In this document: positions 41,620 through 49,819 of the stretch, in pieces
Layout: every line of letters starts with the position of its first letter
Position numbering within the stretch: position 1 is the first letter of the stretch
NCBI RefSeq assembly: GCF_000737715.1
Contig: NZ_JPRN01000003.1
Coordinates: 496,001-560,000, forward strand
From: Chryseobacterium sp. JM1
Lineage (GTDB): Bacteria > Bacteroidota > Bacteroidia > Flavobacteriales > Weeksellaceae
DNA length: 64,000 bases
Reading direction: 5' to 3'
Translations under genes and position numbers: made by a program
The notes under the pieces: generated by a model
Database searches by the model: none
Seen by the model: the letters and a program-made list of their open reading frames with translations, nothing else
What the model was told of the DNA's origin: nothing

Positions 41620-42234
41620 ATGCTTGTAATAGGAATTGCTGGGGGTACAGGATCCGGCAAAACTACAGTTGTTGACAAGATACTGCAACAGCTTGATATC
41701 GAAGGAATGAATATCCTTTCTCAGGATAATTATTATCACGATAACCCGAATCTGACACTGACCGAGAGAGAGGCGCTTAACTACGACCACCCAAAGTCTA
41801 TAGATTTCGATTTAATGATAAAACATGTGAAAGCTTTAAAAAACAATGAGCCTATTGAACAGCCCATTTACAGCTTTGTAACGCATTCCAGAACGGGCGA
41901 CCACGTCACTGTAGAACCTAAAAATGTATTGGTAGTAGAAGGTATTCTGGTCCTTACGAACAAAGAGCTGCTGAAGGAATTCGATTTAAAAGTTTTCGTT
42001 CATGCAGATTCAGACGAAAGACTGATCAGGAGAATCAGGCGCGATACCCAAGAGAGGGGAAGGGACCTGAGTGAAGTCCTTCACCGTTATCAGACCACTT
42101 TGAAGCCGATGCATCAGGAATTTATTGAACCATCAAAGAATGACGCAGATTTGATCATTCCAAATATGAGACAGAATTCCGTAGCGATTGATTTTCTAAC
42201 TACTGTTATTAAAAATTCGTTGAGAAAACATTAA
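41620..42234 (+). CDS. udk: Uridine kinase
   Basis: Phosphorylates uridine and cytidine in pyrimidine salvage. The 204-residue protein has the P-loop GGTGSGKT (G8-T15), DNYYHDNPNLTLTEREALNYDHP (quoted in part) binding the nucleoside, and FVHADSDERLIRRIRRDTQERGR. It is one base ahead of the DivIC-like gene, so the two are strictly coupled; the pairing is common in Flavobacteriia. Confidence 0.95.
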   Translation: MLVIGIAGGTGSGKTTVVDKILQQLDIEGMNILSQDNYYHDNPNLTLTEREALNYDHPKSIDFDLMIKHVKALKNNEPIEQPIYSFVTHSRTGDHVTVEPKNVLVVEGILVLTNKELLKEFDLKVFVHADSDERLIRRIRRDTQERGRDLSEVLHRYQTTLKPMHQEFIEPSKNDADLIIPNMRQNSVAIDFLTTVIKNSLRKH

Positions 42235-42235
42235 A

Positions 42236-42592
42236 ATGGAAGAAAACAAACTTATTAAAGACATCCAGCCAAAGTCTGAAACATTGAAAGTTATTCAGAA
42301 ATATGTTCTGAATAAATACACCATTACCATCTGTATGTTTCTGGTCTGGATGATATTCTTTGATAAAACCTCTTTCCTTGTTATTCATGAACTGAACGGC
42401 GAAATCAGCCGATATGAAGACCAGCTGGAATACTATAAAAAGGAATACGACAAAAACGATACTTTCTATAAAAAGCTGATGAACAATAAGTCGGAAAAAG
42501 AAAAATACGCCAGAGAAAACTATTTTATGAAAAAACCGGATGAAGAAATCTTTATCCTGGTAGTAGATAGTGCCAATGAGGCAAAAAAATAA
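42236..42592 (+). CDS. FtsB/DivIC-like septum formation initiator
   Basis: Divisome protein of 118 residues with one membrane helix (KYTITICMFLVWMIFFDKTSF) and a following coiled coil (LNGEISRYEDQLEYYKKEYDKN in part), then EKEKYARENYFMKKPDEEIFILV, which is the FtsB/DivIC pattern. In FtsB this C-terminal part contacts FtsQ. It lies directly behind udk, translationally coupled, and before mutA after 221 bases of repeat DNA. Confidence 0.85.
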   Translation: MEENKLIKDIQPKSETLKVIQKYVLNKYTITICMFLVWMIFFDKTSFLVIHELNGEISRYEDQLEYYKKEYDKNDTFYKKLMNNKSEKEKYARENYFMKKPDEEIFILVVDSANEAKK

Positions 42593-42813
42593 TTTGAAAT
42601 TTGAAAAAGTGAATAGTCAATTAGCTTTGCTGTGAATTGTCAATCGTCAATTTTATAGATTCACCATTGACTTGCGGAGCAAAATTCACCATTCACAAAA
42701 TAAAGTAATAATAATGTCAATAGTGAATTGTCAATTGTCAATTTTTATAGAGATTCAAGATTGACTTGCGGAGCAAAATTCACCATTCACTATTGACCAT
42801 TAACAAATAGCCA
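42593..42813. repeat. Dispersed word-like repeat, TGAATTGTCAATTGTCAATT type
   Basis: Two and a half copies of a unit made of GTGAATTGTCAATTGTCAATTT followed by CACCATTGACTTGCGGAGC and AAAATTCACCATTCAC (quoted in part) fill the 221-base gap. The same words appear at 7230-7260 and 53515-53620. The unit is a mirror of itself in parts (TTGTCAATT / AATTCACC) and could fold. Confidence 0.7.
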
Positions 42814-43977
42814 ATGTCCAATACAGATATACTTCCAAACTGGGAAGCCTTAGTTAAAAAACAGCTTAAAACAGAAGATATTTATTCTATCCTAAAGAAA
42901 GAAAATCTGGAAGGAATAGAGGTAAAACCTTTTTACAGTGAAGTTCAGAAACCGTTGGCCAACCTGCCAAAAGTGGAAGAAAATACTCATCTGGTAGCAA
43001 GATATCATGAAAGTCTGGAAGAGGATGTATTTGCGTTTATCTTAGACCATAATGTAGAAACGCTTGAGCAGAAAACGCTTTTTGTTAATAATAAAGATCT
43101 GGCCGGCCATATCAGCCCGCAGGAAGAAGATCAGTATTTTTCTTTAATTGATGTTTTTAACGAAAACGAAGGGAATATTGATGACCAATTGGCTAAAGAA
43201 CTTTTGGCCAAAGATTTCAAAAGGAATATCTGCGTGGATATTTCACTTCATCAAAATGCAGGAGCAGCGATTTACCAGCAACTAGGAATTGCTTTGTCAA
43301 AAACAAAGGAACTTGTTGAAGCATATGGTCCTGAAATTTTAAATAAACTGATTTTCAGAATAGCTGTAGGAGGAAATTATTTCTTTGAAATGGCAAAACT
43401 GAGAGCTTTTAAAATAGTCTTTAACCAGCTTTCCAGAGAGTATGGTTTAAATGACGTTCCTTATATTTTTGCTGAAACTTCTTTGAGAAATAAAGCGGTG
43501 GCAGACAATGAAAACAACCTGATCCGCTCAACACTGGAGCTTGCTGCTGCCATGATCGGAGGAGCAGATGCCGTTTTCAGCAGTAATTATCTTGTGAACA
43601 GAAGTACGGACATTTCGGAAGAAATCTCGTTCAAGCAGCAGATTGTTCTGGCTTATGAGAGCATCATCAATGTATTTGAAGATGCATCGAACGGAAGTTA
43701 TTATGTAGAAGATATCACCAGCCAGATTGCAGAAAAAGCATGGGATCTGTTTGTTGAAATGGAAGAAGCAGGTGGTTATATTGCGCTTTTAAATCAGGGA
43801 GTGGTTCAGAAAAAAATTTATGATCATGCTGTTGAAGAACAGAAATGGGTGGAAGAAGGGAAAATAAAGCTGATTGGAGTTAATTTATACCCCAAATTGG
43901 ACGTTAAAAGATCCATTCAAGATCTATACAGCGAAAAGGAAATAAAAGCCGTACGTTGGGCTGAAATGTTTGAGTAA
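42814..43977 (+). CDS. mutA: Methylmalonyl-CoA mutase small subunit
   Basis: The catalytically inactive beta subunit of the B12-dependent methylmalonyl-CoA mutase, interconverting methylmalonyl-CoA and succinyl-CoA. The 387-residue protein shows the TIM-barrel part of the family: PNWEALVKKQLK, SLHQNAGAAIYQQLGIALS, RIAVGGNYFFEMAKLRAF, LRNKAVADNENNLIRSTLELA. The B12-binding domain and the DXHXXG motif are absent, as expected. The large subunit (mutB/scpA) is usually adjacent but is not in the next genes of this window. Confidence 0.93.
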   Translation: MSNTDILPNWEALVKKQLKTEDIYSILKKENLEGIEVKPFYSEVQKPLANLPKVEENTHLVARYHESLEEDVFAFILDHNVETLEQKTLFVNNKDLAGHISPQEEDQYFSLIDVFNENEGNIDDQLAKELLAKDFKRNICVDISLHQNAGAAIYQQLGIALSKTKELVEAYGPEILNKLIFRIAVGGNYFFEMAKLRAFKIVFNQLSREYGLNDVPYIFAETSLRNKAVADNENNLIRSTLELAAAMIGGADAVFSSNYLVNRSTDISEEISFKQQIVLAYESIINVFEDASNGSYYVEDITSQIAEKAWDLFVEMEEAGGYIALLNQGVVQKKIYDHAVEEQKWVEEGKIKLIGVNLYPKLDVKRSIQDLYSEKEIKAVRWAEMFE

Positions 43978-44039
43978 TTTCACCTGTTCTTTTATTGTAC
44001 ACATGTGCAGCTTTTTAATTTTTAAAAATTAAACGCAAA

Positions 44040-44071
44040 CATCTGTGAAAATCCGTGCAATCTGTGGTTAA
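44040..44071. repeat. Word repeat CATCTGTG ... CAATCTGTGGTTA
   Basis: ATCTGTGAAAATCCGTGCAA followed by TCTGTGGTTA is a copy of a dispersed flavobacterial repeat. Another copy with an inverted partner lies at 44903-45048. Confidence 0.6.
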
Positions 44072-44089
44072 AAAAATAATATCCAACCA

Positions 44090-44530
44090 ATGCAAGAAAA
44101 GCTGATCGACCTATTTGAATACACGCATCATTTCAACAGAGAAATGATTAAAGCTATTTCTGAAAACATCACAAAAGTGGATGAAAAAACGATCAGTCTG
44201 ATCAATCATACGCTTAATGCCCAACAGATCTGGAATTCACGGATATTGGGTGAAGAATCATTTGAAGTCTGGCAGATCAATCCTCTTGAATCTCTGGAAG
44301 AAATCAATCATCAGAATTTAAAGAAAAGCATTGATATTATTCAAAAATCTGACCTTGATAAAAGGATAGAATATCAAAATTCAAAAGGAACAAAGTTTGA
44401 AAACAGTATTTTTGAAATGCTGTTCCATGCCATCAATCATTCCACCTATCACAGAGGACAAATCAATTCACTACTAAAACAGAATGAAGTTGATCCATTG
44501 TTGACGGATTATATTTTTTATAAGAGGTAA
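44090..44530 (+). CDS. DinB-family protein
   Basis: 146 residues, a four-helix bundle of the DinB/YfiT metal-binding fold. His residues that could bind a metal lie at YTHHFNREM, LINHTLNAQQIWNSRIL and AINHSTYHRGQIN. Such proteins are often thiol transferases for bacillithiol or mycothiol, or DNA-damage-induced proteins of unknown function; no thiol system is visible nearby, so no function is assigned. The gene is preceded by a repeat and followed by a truncated gene. Confidence 0.82.
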   Translation: MQEKLIDLFEYTHHFNREMIKAISENITKVDEKTISLINHTLNAQQIWNSRILGEESFEVWQINPLESLEEINHQNLKKSIDIIQKSDLDKRIEYQNSKGTKFENSIFEMLFHAINHSTYHRGQINSLLKQNEVDPLLTDYIFYKR

Positions 44531-44560
44531 ATTTTATTGTTGACAGAGGTTGTTTGAAGT

Positions 44561-44887
44561 GTGCTTTTTGCTCCCACAGATTTTTCAGATAAAAAAGTTC
44601 TGGCTTATGAACTTGAAAATAATGGTTTGAACGTAAGAACTCAGGTTCCAATGAATCTCAAATTTAAAGATGTGATTATTGATTCTGGGTTTATTGCCGA
44701 TATGATTGTTGAAGGTAAAATAATTGTAGAAGTAAAAGCCATTACGGAAATAGTGAATATACACCATCAGCAGTTATTGACATATTTAAAGCTAACCAAC
44801 CTAAAATTAGGTATTCTGGTGAATTTCAATACAAATTATATCAGTAAAAGTATTTTCAGAAAAATAAACGGAAAATTAGAATATTAA
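44561..44887 (+). pseudogene. GxxExxY protein, 5' truncated
   Basis: The 108-residue frame matches the central and C-terminal parts of GxxExxY proteins: KVLAYELENNGLNVRTQVPM, IDSGFIADMIVEGKIIVEVKA and HHQQLLTYLKLTNLKLGILVNF. The N-terminal GxxExxY helix of about 30 residues is missing: the frame begins with GTG and its first codons (CTCCCACAGATTTTTCAG) read like the CACAGATTTTCACAG dispersed repeat. A deletion or insertion probably replaced the start. It may still be translated but lacks the family signature. Confidence 0.7.
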
Positions 44888-44902
44888 AAAAATAGATTAT
44901 TG

Positions 44903-45048
44903 AACCACGGATTTCACAGATTTTCACAGATGTCTATGCTTAATTTTCTTGCAAAATGCATATTTCTAATATGTTAAAATTAAATCTATATACTTTTATT
45001 AAAAAAGAGTATCAACTATATACATAATCATCTGTGCAATCTGTGGTT
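44903..45048. repeat. Inverted pair of the CACAGATTTTCACAGATG repeat
   Basis: AACCACGGATTTCACAGATT followed by TTCACAGATG (44903-44932) is inverted to CATCTGTGCAATCTGTGGTT (45029-45048). The loop of about 100 bases is AT-rich without a gene. The same words occur at 44040-44071, so three copies surround the truncated GxxExxY gene and DinB. Confidence 0.65.
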
Positions 45049-45064
45049 AAACATAAAAAGCTGA

Positions 45065-46219
45065 TTGACCTTGGAAAATAAATTAATCAACAAAGAAATT
45101 CAAAATTATATCAATGCAAATCTAAATACAGATCTGCATACACTCTTATTAAAAAAATCTCCATTTCCGGATGTCTCCATGTCTGAAATTGTCCAGCAGA
45201 TCAAAGGAAAACAAACGGCCCAGAAGAAATTCCCTTTTCTTTTAAAGAAAGAAATTATTTTCCCACCGCAGCTAAATCTGGAACAGTCCTCTTCAGAGAA
45301 AACAGCAGACTATAAATCCCAAATTCTTAAAGGAAAGAAATTCATTGACCTGACGAGCGGTTTTGGAATTGATGCCTATTATCTATCTCAAAATTTTGAG
45401 GAAATCACTTTGGTGGAACAGAATCAGGAGTTGTTGAACATTGTAGAGCATAACTGGGGCATTTTAGAACGAAAAGCGACATTCATCAATCAAAATCTGG
45501 AAGATTTTTTACAGACCAATCAGGAACATTTCGATGTTATCTATCTGGATCCTGCGAGAAGAGATCAGAATAAAAATAAGGTATTTCTATTGGAAGACCT
45601 TTCACCGGATATCCTTCAGATCAGAGAAAAATTACTTGCCACGGCAGATCAGGTAGTGGTAAAACTCTCTCCCTTGATCGATCTGAAATATCTTGTTTCA
45701 GTAGTCCCGGGCATTTTCAGAATCGAAATAATAGCGGTAAGAAATGATGTGAAAGAAGTCGTTATTTTCCTCTCCAACGGACAAGAAGAAGGAATTAAGG
45801 TAAACTGCATCAATCTTGAAAGCGGAGAATCTGCCTTTAGTTTTACCTTTGGAGAGGAAGAAAATAGCCAGGCATTGTATTCTGAACCCGAAAAATTCAT
45901 CTATATTCCCAATAATGCTATTTTAAAAGCCGGCGTTTTTAATCTGATCTCAGAAAGGTTTGGGTTAAAAAAACTTCATCCCAATACCCATATTTACACT
46001 TCTTCCGAAAAGATCAGTGATTTTCCGGGAAGAGAAATAGAGATGGAAGTAATTGAATCTAAACAGGTTAAAAAGAAAGTGCAGTTCAATATCATATCAA
46101 AGAATTATCCTTTAAAACCGGAAGATATCAAAAAGAAATACGGGCTAAAAGATGGCGGAAAGGGCTATCTTATTTTTACACAATCCAAAAAAGGCAAAAT
46201 TATTTTAAAATCAGTGTAA
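45065..46219 (+). CDS. Class I SAM-dependent methyltransferase with THUMP-like domain
   Basis: 384 residues. Middle: SAM-binding Rossmann fold with FIDLTSGFGIDAYYLS (motif I) and YLDPARRDQNKN (motif IV, a DPA variant of DPPR). C-terminus: a THUMP-like domain as in several RNA methyltransferases of Bacteroidetes. The substrate is probably RNA, but the nucleotide is not known. There is no ATG before residue 39; a TGA stop at 45062 ends the frame upstream, so TTG at 45065 (or 45071) must be the start codon. Confidence 0.82.
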   Translation: MTLENKLINKEIQNYINANLNTDLHTLLLKKSPFPDVSMSEIVQQIKGKQTAQKKFPFLLKKEIIFPPQLNLEQSSSEKTADYKSQILKGKKFIDLTSGFGIDAYYLSQNFEEITLVEQNQELLNIVEHNWGILERKATFINQNLEDFLQTNQEHFDVIYLDPARRDQNKNKVFLLEDLSPDILQIREKLLATADQVVVKLSPLIDLKYLVSVVPGIFRIEIIAVRNDVKEVVIFLSNGQEEGIKVNCINLESGESAFSFTFGEEENSQALYSEPEKFIYIPNNAILKAGVFNLISERFGLKKLHPNTHIYTSSEKISDFPGREIEMEVIESKQVKKKVQFNIISKNYPLKPEDIKKKYGLKDGGKGYLIFTQSKKGKIILKSV

Positions 46220-46356
46220 AAATGTTGCCCCAAAAAGCAGGATTTCTTAATTTTGGGCAATTAAAAAATTAAGCATGAAATCGCTTGCTGTTAAAATAAT
46301 GATAAACGGCTAAAATAATGCGATTCCATATGACCTTTAAAAAATAAATTTTACAT
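46220..46356. promoter_or_regulatory. Gap with hairpin and promoter
   Basis: TTGCCCCAAAA (46225) and TTTTGGGCAA (46251) can pair and may end the methyltransferase transcript. A TAATTTTG box (46248-46255) within the right arm may be a promoter. Further on, AATCGC and GCGATT flank a short AAAATAATG repeat. None is certain. Confidence 0.35.
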
Positions 46357-46635
46357 ATGAAAAAATTAATTATATGTTTAGCTGTTGCGACGGTAGCTGT
46401 AAGCTGTAAAAAGATCCAGGCAGGAGGAAACAAAAATACACTGAAACTGGAAGAAGGGGTAGAAAGATATTCTGACGACGCACAAGGCGGAGGTGAAGCA
46501 CACAGTCATGAAGCTGCTGCAGGACACAAAGAAGAGGCTCCTGCTGAAAAGCATGAAGCTACAGCTCCTAAAACAGACAGTACTGCTTCTGTAAAGCCTG
46601 CTGAAGCTGCAAAAGCTCCTAAAGCTGAACACTAA
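46357..46635 (+). CDS. Small His-rich lipoprotein, function unknown
   Basis: 92 residues with a lipoprotein signal (MKKLIICLAVATVAVSC, lipid-modified C17) and a low-complexity mature part rich in Ala, Glu, Lys and His (EAHSHEAAAGHKEEAPAEKH). It is most likely anchored to the outer membrane. The seven or so His residues could bind metal, but nothing else supports that. A terminator follows. Not a recognised family. Confidence 0.65.
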   Translation: MKKLIICLAVATVAVSCKKIQAGGNKNTLKLEEGVERYSDDAQGGGEAHSHEAAAGHKEEAPAEKHEATAPKTDSTASVKPAEAAKAPKAEH

Positions 46636-46653
46636 TTATTAGTACACGATATA

Positions 46654-46686
46654 AAAATGTCCTGCCGAAATGCAGGACATTTTTTG
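46654..46686 (+). terminator. Terminator of the lipoprotein gene
   Basis: AATGTCCTG and CAGGACATT form a perfect stem around an 8-base loop followed by TTTT. Confidence 0.85.
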
Positions 46687-47076
46687 TACGGAATTTAATG
46701 GATCAAATTCAAAATTTAAGAATTAGATAAGCTTTTTTATCACTTGGAAAAGACTTTATCTGTCCCCTAAGTGTTGCAGGTGATCCGATTTATTTTTCTA
46801 AAAAAAATATTATAAACATTAAGAAATTAAGATCTTAAAAGATAGGGTGCTTAAAGAACTTAAAAAAATCAATTTATTGATTTCTTCATTCAAACAGTAA
46901 GCGTACTGCTTAAATCCTTAATGTTTAAATTAAGAAATAAACTAAAGTTTATTGAGGTTAAGAAAAATAAGATCAATCTTAAACAGACTCTGATAGGTTT
47001 AATTAAATTTATTTTACTCCCCAAGTTTTGAAACTGAGCCTGAATAATAACAGTTCTTCGGAAAATTATCTGTTTT
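46687..47076. other. AT-rich gap with inverted repeat, no gene
   Basis: 493 bases separate the lipoprotein from the peptidase gene. A perfect 10-bp inverted pair, AAACATTAAG (46814-46823) and CTTAATGTTT (46917-46926), flanks about 93 bases with further TTAAG words; it looks like a dispersed AT-rich element. I see no ORF of note. Confidence 0.5.
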
Positions 47077-47078
47077 TG

Positions 47079-47110
47079 TTTGCTGCTGCAGACCAATTTT
47101 TTTACTTTTA
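47079..47110 (+). promoter_or_regulatory. Promoter of the M20 dipeptidase gene
   Basis: TTTG (47079-47082), 20 bases, then TACTTTTA (47103-47110), 18 bases before the ATG at 47129. Confidence 0.5.
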
Positions 47111-47128
47111 ACAAAACAAATTTTTAAA

Positions 47129-48508
47129 ATGCAAGAGACATTAAATTACATTAACGAAAACAAACAGCGTTTCGTGGATGAATTATTTGAGTTACTGAGA
47201 ATTCCTTCTATTTCTGCAGATCCGGCTTATAAAAATGATGTATTGAAATGTGCGGACGTGTGTGCAGAACATCTTAGAAATGCAGGAGCAGATCAGGTTG
47301 AAGTATGTGAGACAAAAGGCTATCCGATTGTTTTCGGAGAGAAAATATTAGATAAAAACCTTCCTACGGTATTGGTATACGGACATTATGACGTACAGCC
47401 TGCAGATCCGCTGGAATTATGGAAAAAACCACCTTTCGAACCTTATATTGAGAAAACGGAGCTTCATCCTGAAGGAGCGATTTTCGCAAGAGGTTCTGCC
47501 GATGATAAAGGACAGTTTTTCATGCATGTGAAGGCTTTTGAAGCGATGATGAAGACCAACACACTTCCTTGCAACGTTAAATTTATCCTTGAAGGGGAAG
47601 AAGAAGTAGGTTCTGTGAGTCTTGGCGACTTCGTGAATGAGAATAAAGAAAAACTTTCTTGCGACTGTATCCTGATCTCTGATACACATATCTACAGCAA
47701 CGAACAGCCAACGGTAACTACAGGTTTAAGAGGGTTGAGCTATGTAGAAGTTGAAATCGAAGGACCCAACAGAGATCTTCACTCAGGACTTTACGGAGGA
47801 GCGGTTCCAAACCCTATTCACGTACTTTCGAGAATGATCGCCAAACTAATTGACGAAGATGGGCATATCACCATCGACGGATTCTACGACAATGTAGAAA
47901 CAGTATCAGACGCTGAAAGAGCGGATATGAATAAACTGAAAGATAATCCTGAAGAGTTCAAAAAATCTATCGGACTGAGCGGAGTGGAAGGTGAAAAAAG
48001 CTATACAACGCTTGAAAGAACGTCTATTCGTCCTACTTTAGACTGTAATGGTATTTGGGGTGGATACACTGGAGAAGGCGCTAAAACAGTAATTCCTTCC
48101 AAAGCTTCTGCTAAAATTTCAATGCGTCTGGTTCCTTATCAGACTCCGGAAGAGATCACGGAAAAATTCACGAAGTATTTCGAAAAGATTGCTCCTGATA
48201 ATGTGAAAGTAAAAGTAACTCCTCACCACGGAGGAATGCCTTATGTATTGCCAAGTGATACGAAGGAATTCCTTGCAGCTAAAGAAGCTATGGAAACTGC
48301 GTTCGGTAAAGAAGTTCTTCCATACAGAAGCGGTGGAAGTATTCCGATCACAGCAATGTTTGAAAAAGTATTGGGAGCTAAGTCTGTATTAATGGGCTTT
48401 GGGCTTGATTCCGATGCAATTCACTCTCCGAATGAACATTACGGATTGTTCAATTTCTACAAAGGGATTGAAAGTATTCCATTGTTCTTCGAAAATTACT
48501 CTAAATAA
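47129..48508 (+). CDS. M20-family dipeptidase
   Basis: Cytoplasmic zinc peptidase of the M20/M25/M40 family, probably a dipeptidase (CNDP-like), 459 residues. Metal and catalytic residues are seen in VLVYGHYDVQPADP (metal-binding His and nearby catalytic Asp), FARGSADDKGQFF (bridging Asp), LEGEEEVGS (catalytic and metal Glu pair) and near the C-terminus GLDSDAIHSPNEHYGL (His ligand). The dimerisation (lid) domain lies between about 200 and 310. It is a single-gene unit with its own promoter and terminator. Confidence 0.92.
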   Translation: MQETLNYINENKQRFVDELFELLRIPSISADPAYKNDVLKCADVCAEHLRNAGADQVEVCETKGYPIVFGEKILDKNLPTVLVYGHYDVQPADPLELWKKPPFEPYIEKTELHPEGAIFARGSADDKGQFFMHVKAFEAMMKTNTLPCNVKFILEGEEEVGSVSLGDFVNENKEKLSCDCILISDTHIYSNEQPTVTTGLRGLSYVEVEIEGPNRDLHSGLYGGAVPNPIHVLSRMIAKLIDEDGHITIDGFYDNVETVSDAERADMNKLKDNPEEFKKSIGLSGVEGEKSYTTLERTSIRPTLDCNGIWGGYTGEGAKTVIPSKASAKISMRLVPYQTPEEITEKFTKYFEKIAPDNVKVKVTPHHGGMPYVLPSDTKEFLAAKEAMETAFGKEVLPYRSGGSIPITAMFEKVLGAKSVLMGFGLDSDAIHSPNEHYGLFNFYKGIESIPLFFENYSK

Positions 48509-48530
48509 TTAATATTTTATAATGATATTG

Positions 48531-48568
48531 TGTAAAGCGTTCCAACATCGGAGCGCTTTATACTTTTT
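48531..48568 (+). terminator. Terminator of the dipeptidase gene
   Basis: TAAAGCGTTCC and GGAGCGCTTTA pair with one G-T; the outer GTG/TAC pairs further; TTTTTTA follows. Confidence 0.82.
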
Positions 48569-48646
48569 TATGATAATATCCCTATCAAATGATATTTTTT
48601 TAATTAATGGATGTATTTATTTTTAGTTCAACCTAAAAATAATGCT

Positions 48647-49567
48647 ATGAAAAAAATTTACTCTACCGCACTCTGCTTGTTTTCAGTGATTTCCTTTGCA
48701 CAGCAGCAGATCATTTCCTTTGAAAATTCAGATGGATTTTATACAGGAGACATCCATGGTCAGGGAACCTGGATCAGTACGCCAACCGGGGATGTGCCTC
48801 CCAATGTGCTCAACCAGTTAATCTGTATAGATAATGCAACAGATGGGGTGAATTCTCTGAAGATTGTAAAAGAAAATACATATGGAACTCAATCTATTCC
48901 CATTATCGGAGCATTTGATAATCTTCCAATAGTACTTTCTCATAACAGTTTTACTGTTTCTTTTGATATCAATATGTCTCAGCTTAACGGTTCTATTTTC
49001 AGCTTTCAGGGATTGAGCAGCGCAGACGAGAAATATGTGGTCAGAGTGGATTTTGATCATACAGGAACGGTTAAAGTCCTGAAAATGTCTTCAGGAATGC
49101 CTGTTATGGAACCTACTGTTGCAACATGGTCACCCAATATGTGGTACCGGCTTACCGTAGCAGGAACTTCTACAGAGGTTAAATATTTTCTGAATGGAAT
49201 TTTAATCTTTACCGGTTCAGCTGCAGAGACAGTAGGGATCAATCAGCTGCGTTTTGTCCATGATAATGCAGACGGAACGGCATATATTGATCATCTTAAG
49301 GTATACAATGCAGCTATGCTGTCTACGGCCAATGTAGCGACCTATAAAAATGGAGTATCAGTATATCCTAATCCTGCTTCCGATTTTATTAAAATCAATT
49401 CTTCCGGTAAAATAAAAAGCATTGAGCTGTATGATTCCACAGGAAAAAAAGTGCAGGCAATAGTAGAAAATAATAAAGTGGAAGTCAGAAACCTGCCGGC
49501 AGGCTTATATTTGATCAATATAAAAACAGAGAACGGCAATTTTTCAGAAAAATTCATTAAAAAGTAA
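48647..49567 (+). CDS. Secreted T9SS type A cargo protein with LamG-like domain
   Basis: 306 residues from ATG 48647 (a longer frame from 48611 has no signal peptide at its start). Signal peptide MKKIYSTALCLFSVISFAQ, a beta-sandwich domain like concanavalin/laminin-G (WYRLTVAGTSTEVKYFLNGI, LRFVHDNADGTAYIDHLKVY) and a type IX sorting tail (VYPNPASDFIKINSSGK ... FSEKFIKK). A surface role in binding polysaccharide is inference. It has its own terminator, and the following gene is a second protein of the same design. Confidence 0.83.
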   Translation: MKKIYSTALCLFSVISFAQQQIISFENSDGFYTGDIHGQGTWISTPTGDVPPNVLNQLICIDNATDGVNSLKIVKENTYGTQSIPIIGAFDNLPIVLSHNSFTVSFDINMSQLNGSIFSFQGLSSADEKYVVRVDFDHTGTVKVLKMSSGMPVMEPTVATWSPNMWYRLTVAGTSTEVKYFLNGILIFTGSAAETVGINQLRFVHDNADGTAYIDHLKVYNAAMLSTANVATYKNGVSVYPNPASDFIKINSSGKIKSIELYDSTGKKVQAIVENNKVEVRNLPAGLYLINIKTENGNFSEKFIKK

Positions 49568-49592
49568 GATACGACAAATCTTAAGATCAGTA

Positions 49593-49617
49593 AAACGCTT
49601 CACTTGAGGCGTTTTTT
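49593..49617 (+). terminator. Terminator after the first LamG-like gene
   Basis: AAACGCTTCA and TGAGGCGTTT pair (one G-T), followed by TTTT. Confidence 0.82.
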
Positions 49618-49819
49618 TATTGTAACGAATAAAAATAGAATATCTAACAAATGCACCCTCAAAACATCTTAAATACCTGAAAGCAGGTAGAAATAATTAC
49701 TGTTTTTTAAGGATTGATTATTTACTGTTATCAGAATAGCTTTGCTCAACATTGATGAAAAGAATTTTATACTTATAAAAGAATGATATAAATAATAATA
49801 TCAAATTAAAAAATAGGTT

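Noticed and set aside
44561..44887. Intact GxxExxY nuclease-like gene
   Set aside because: The family signature in the first helix is missing, so it was recorded as truncated.
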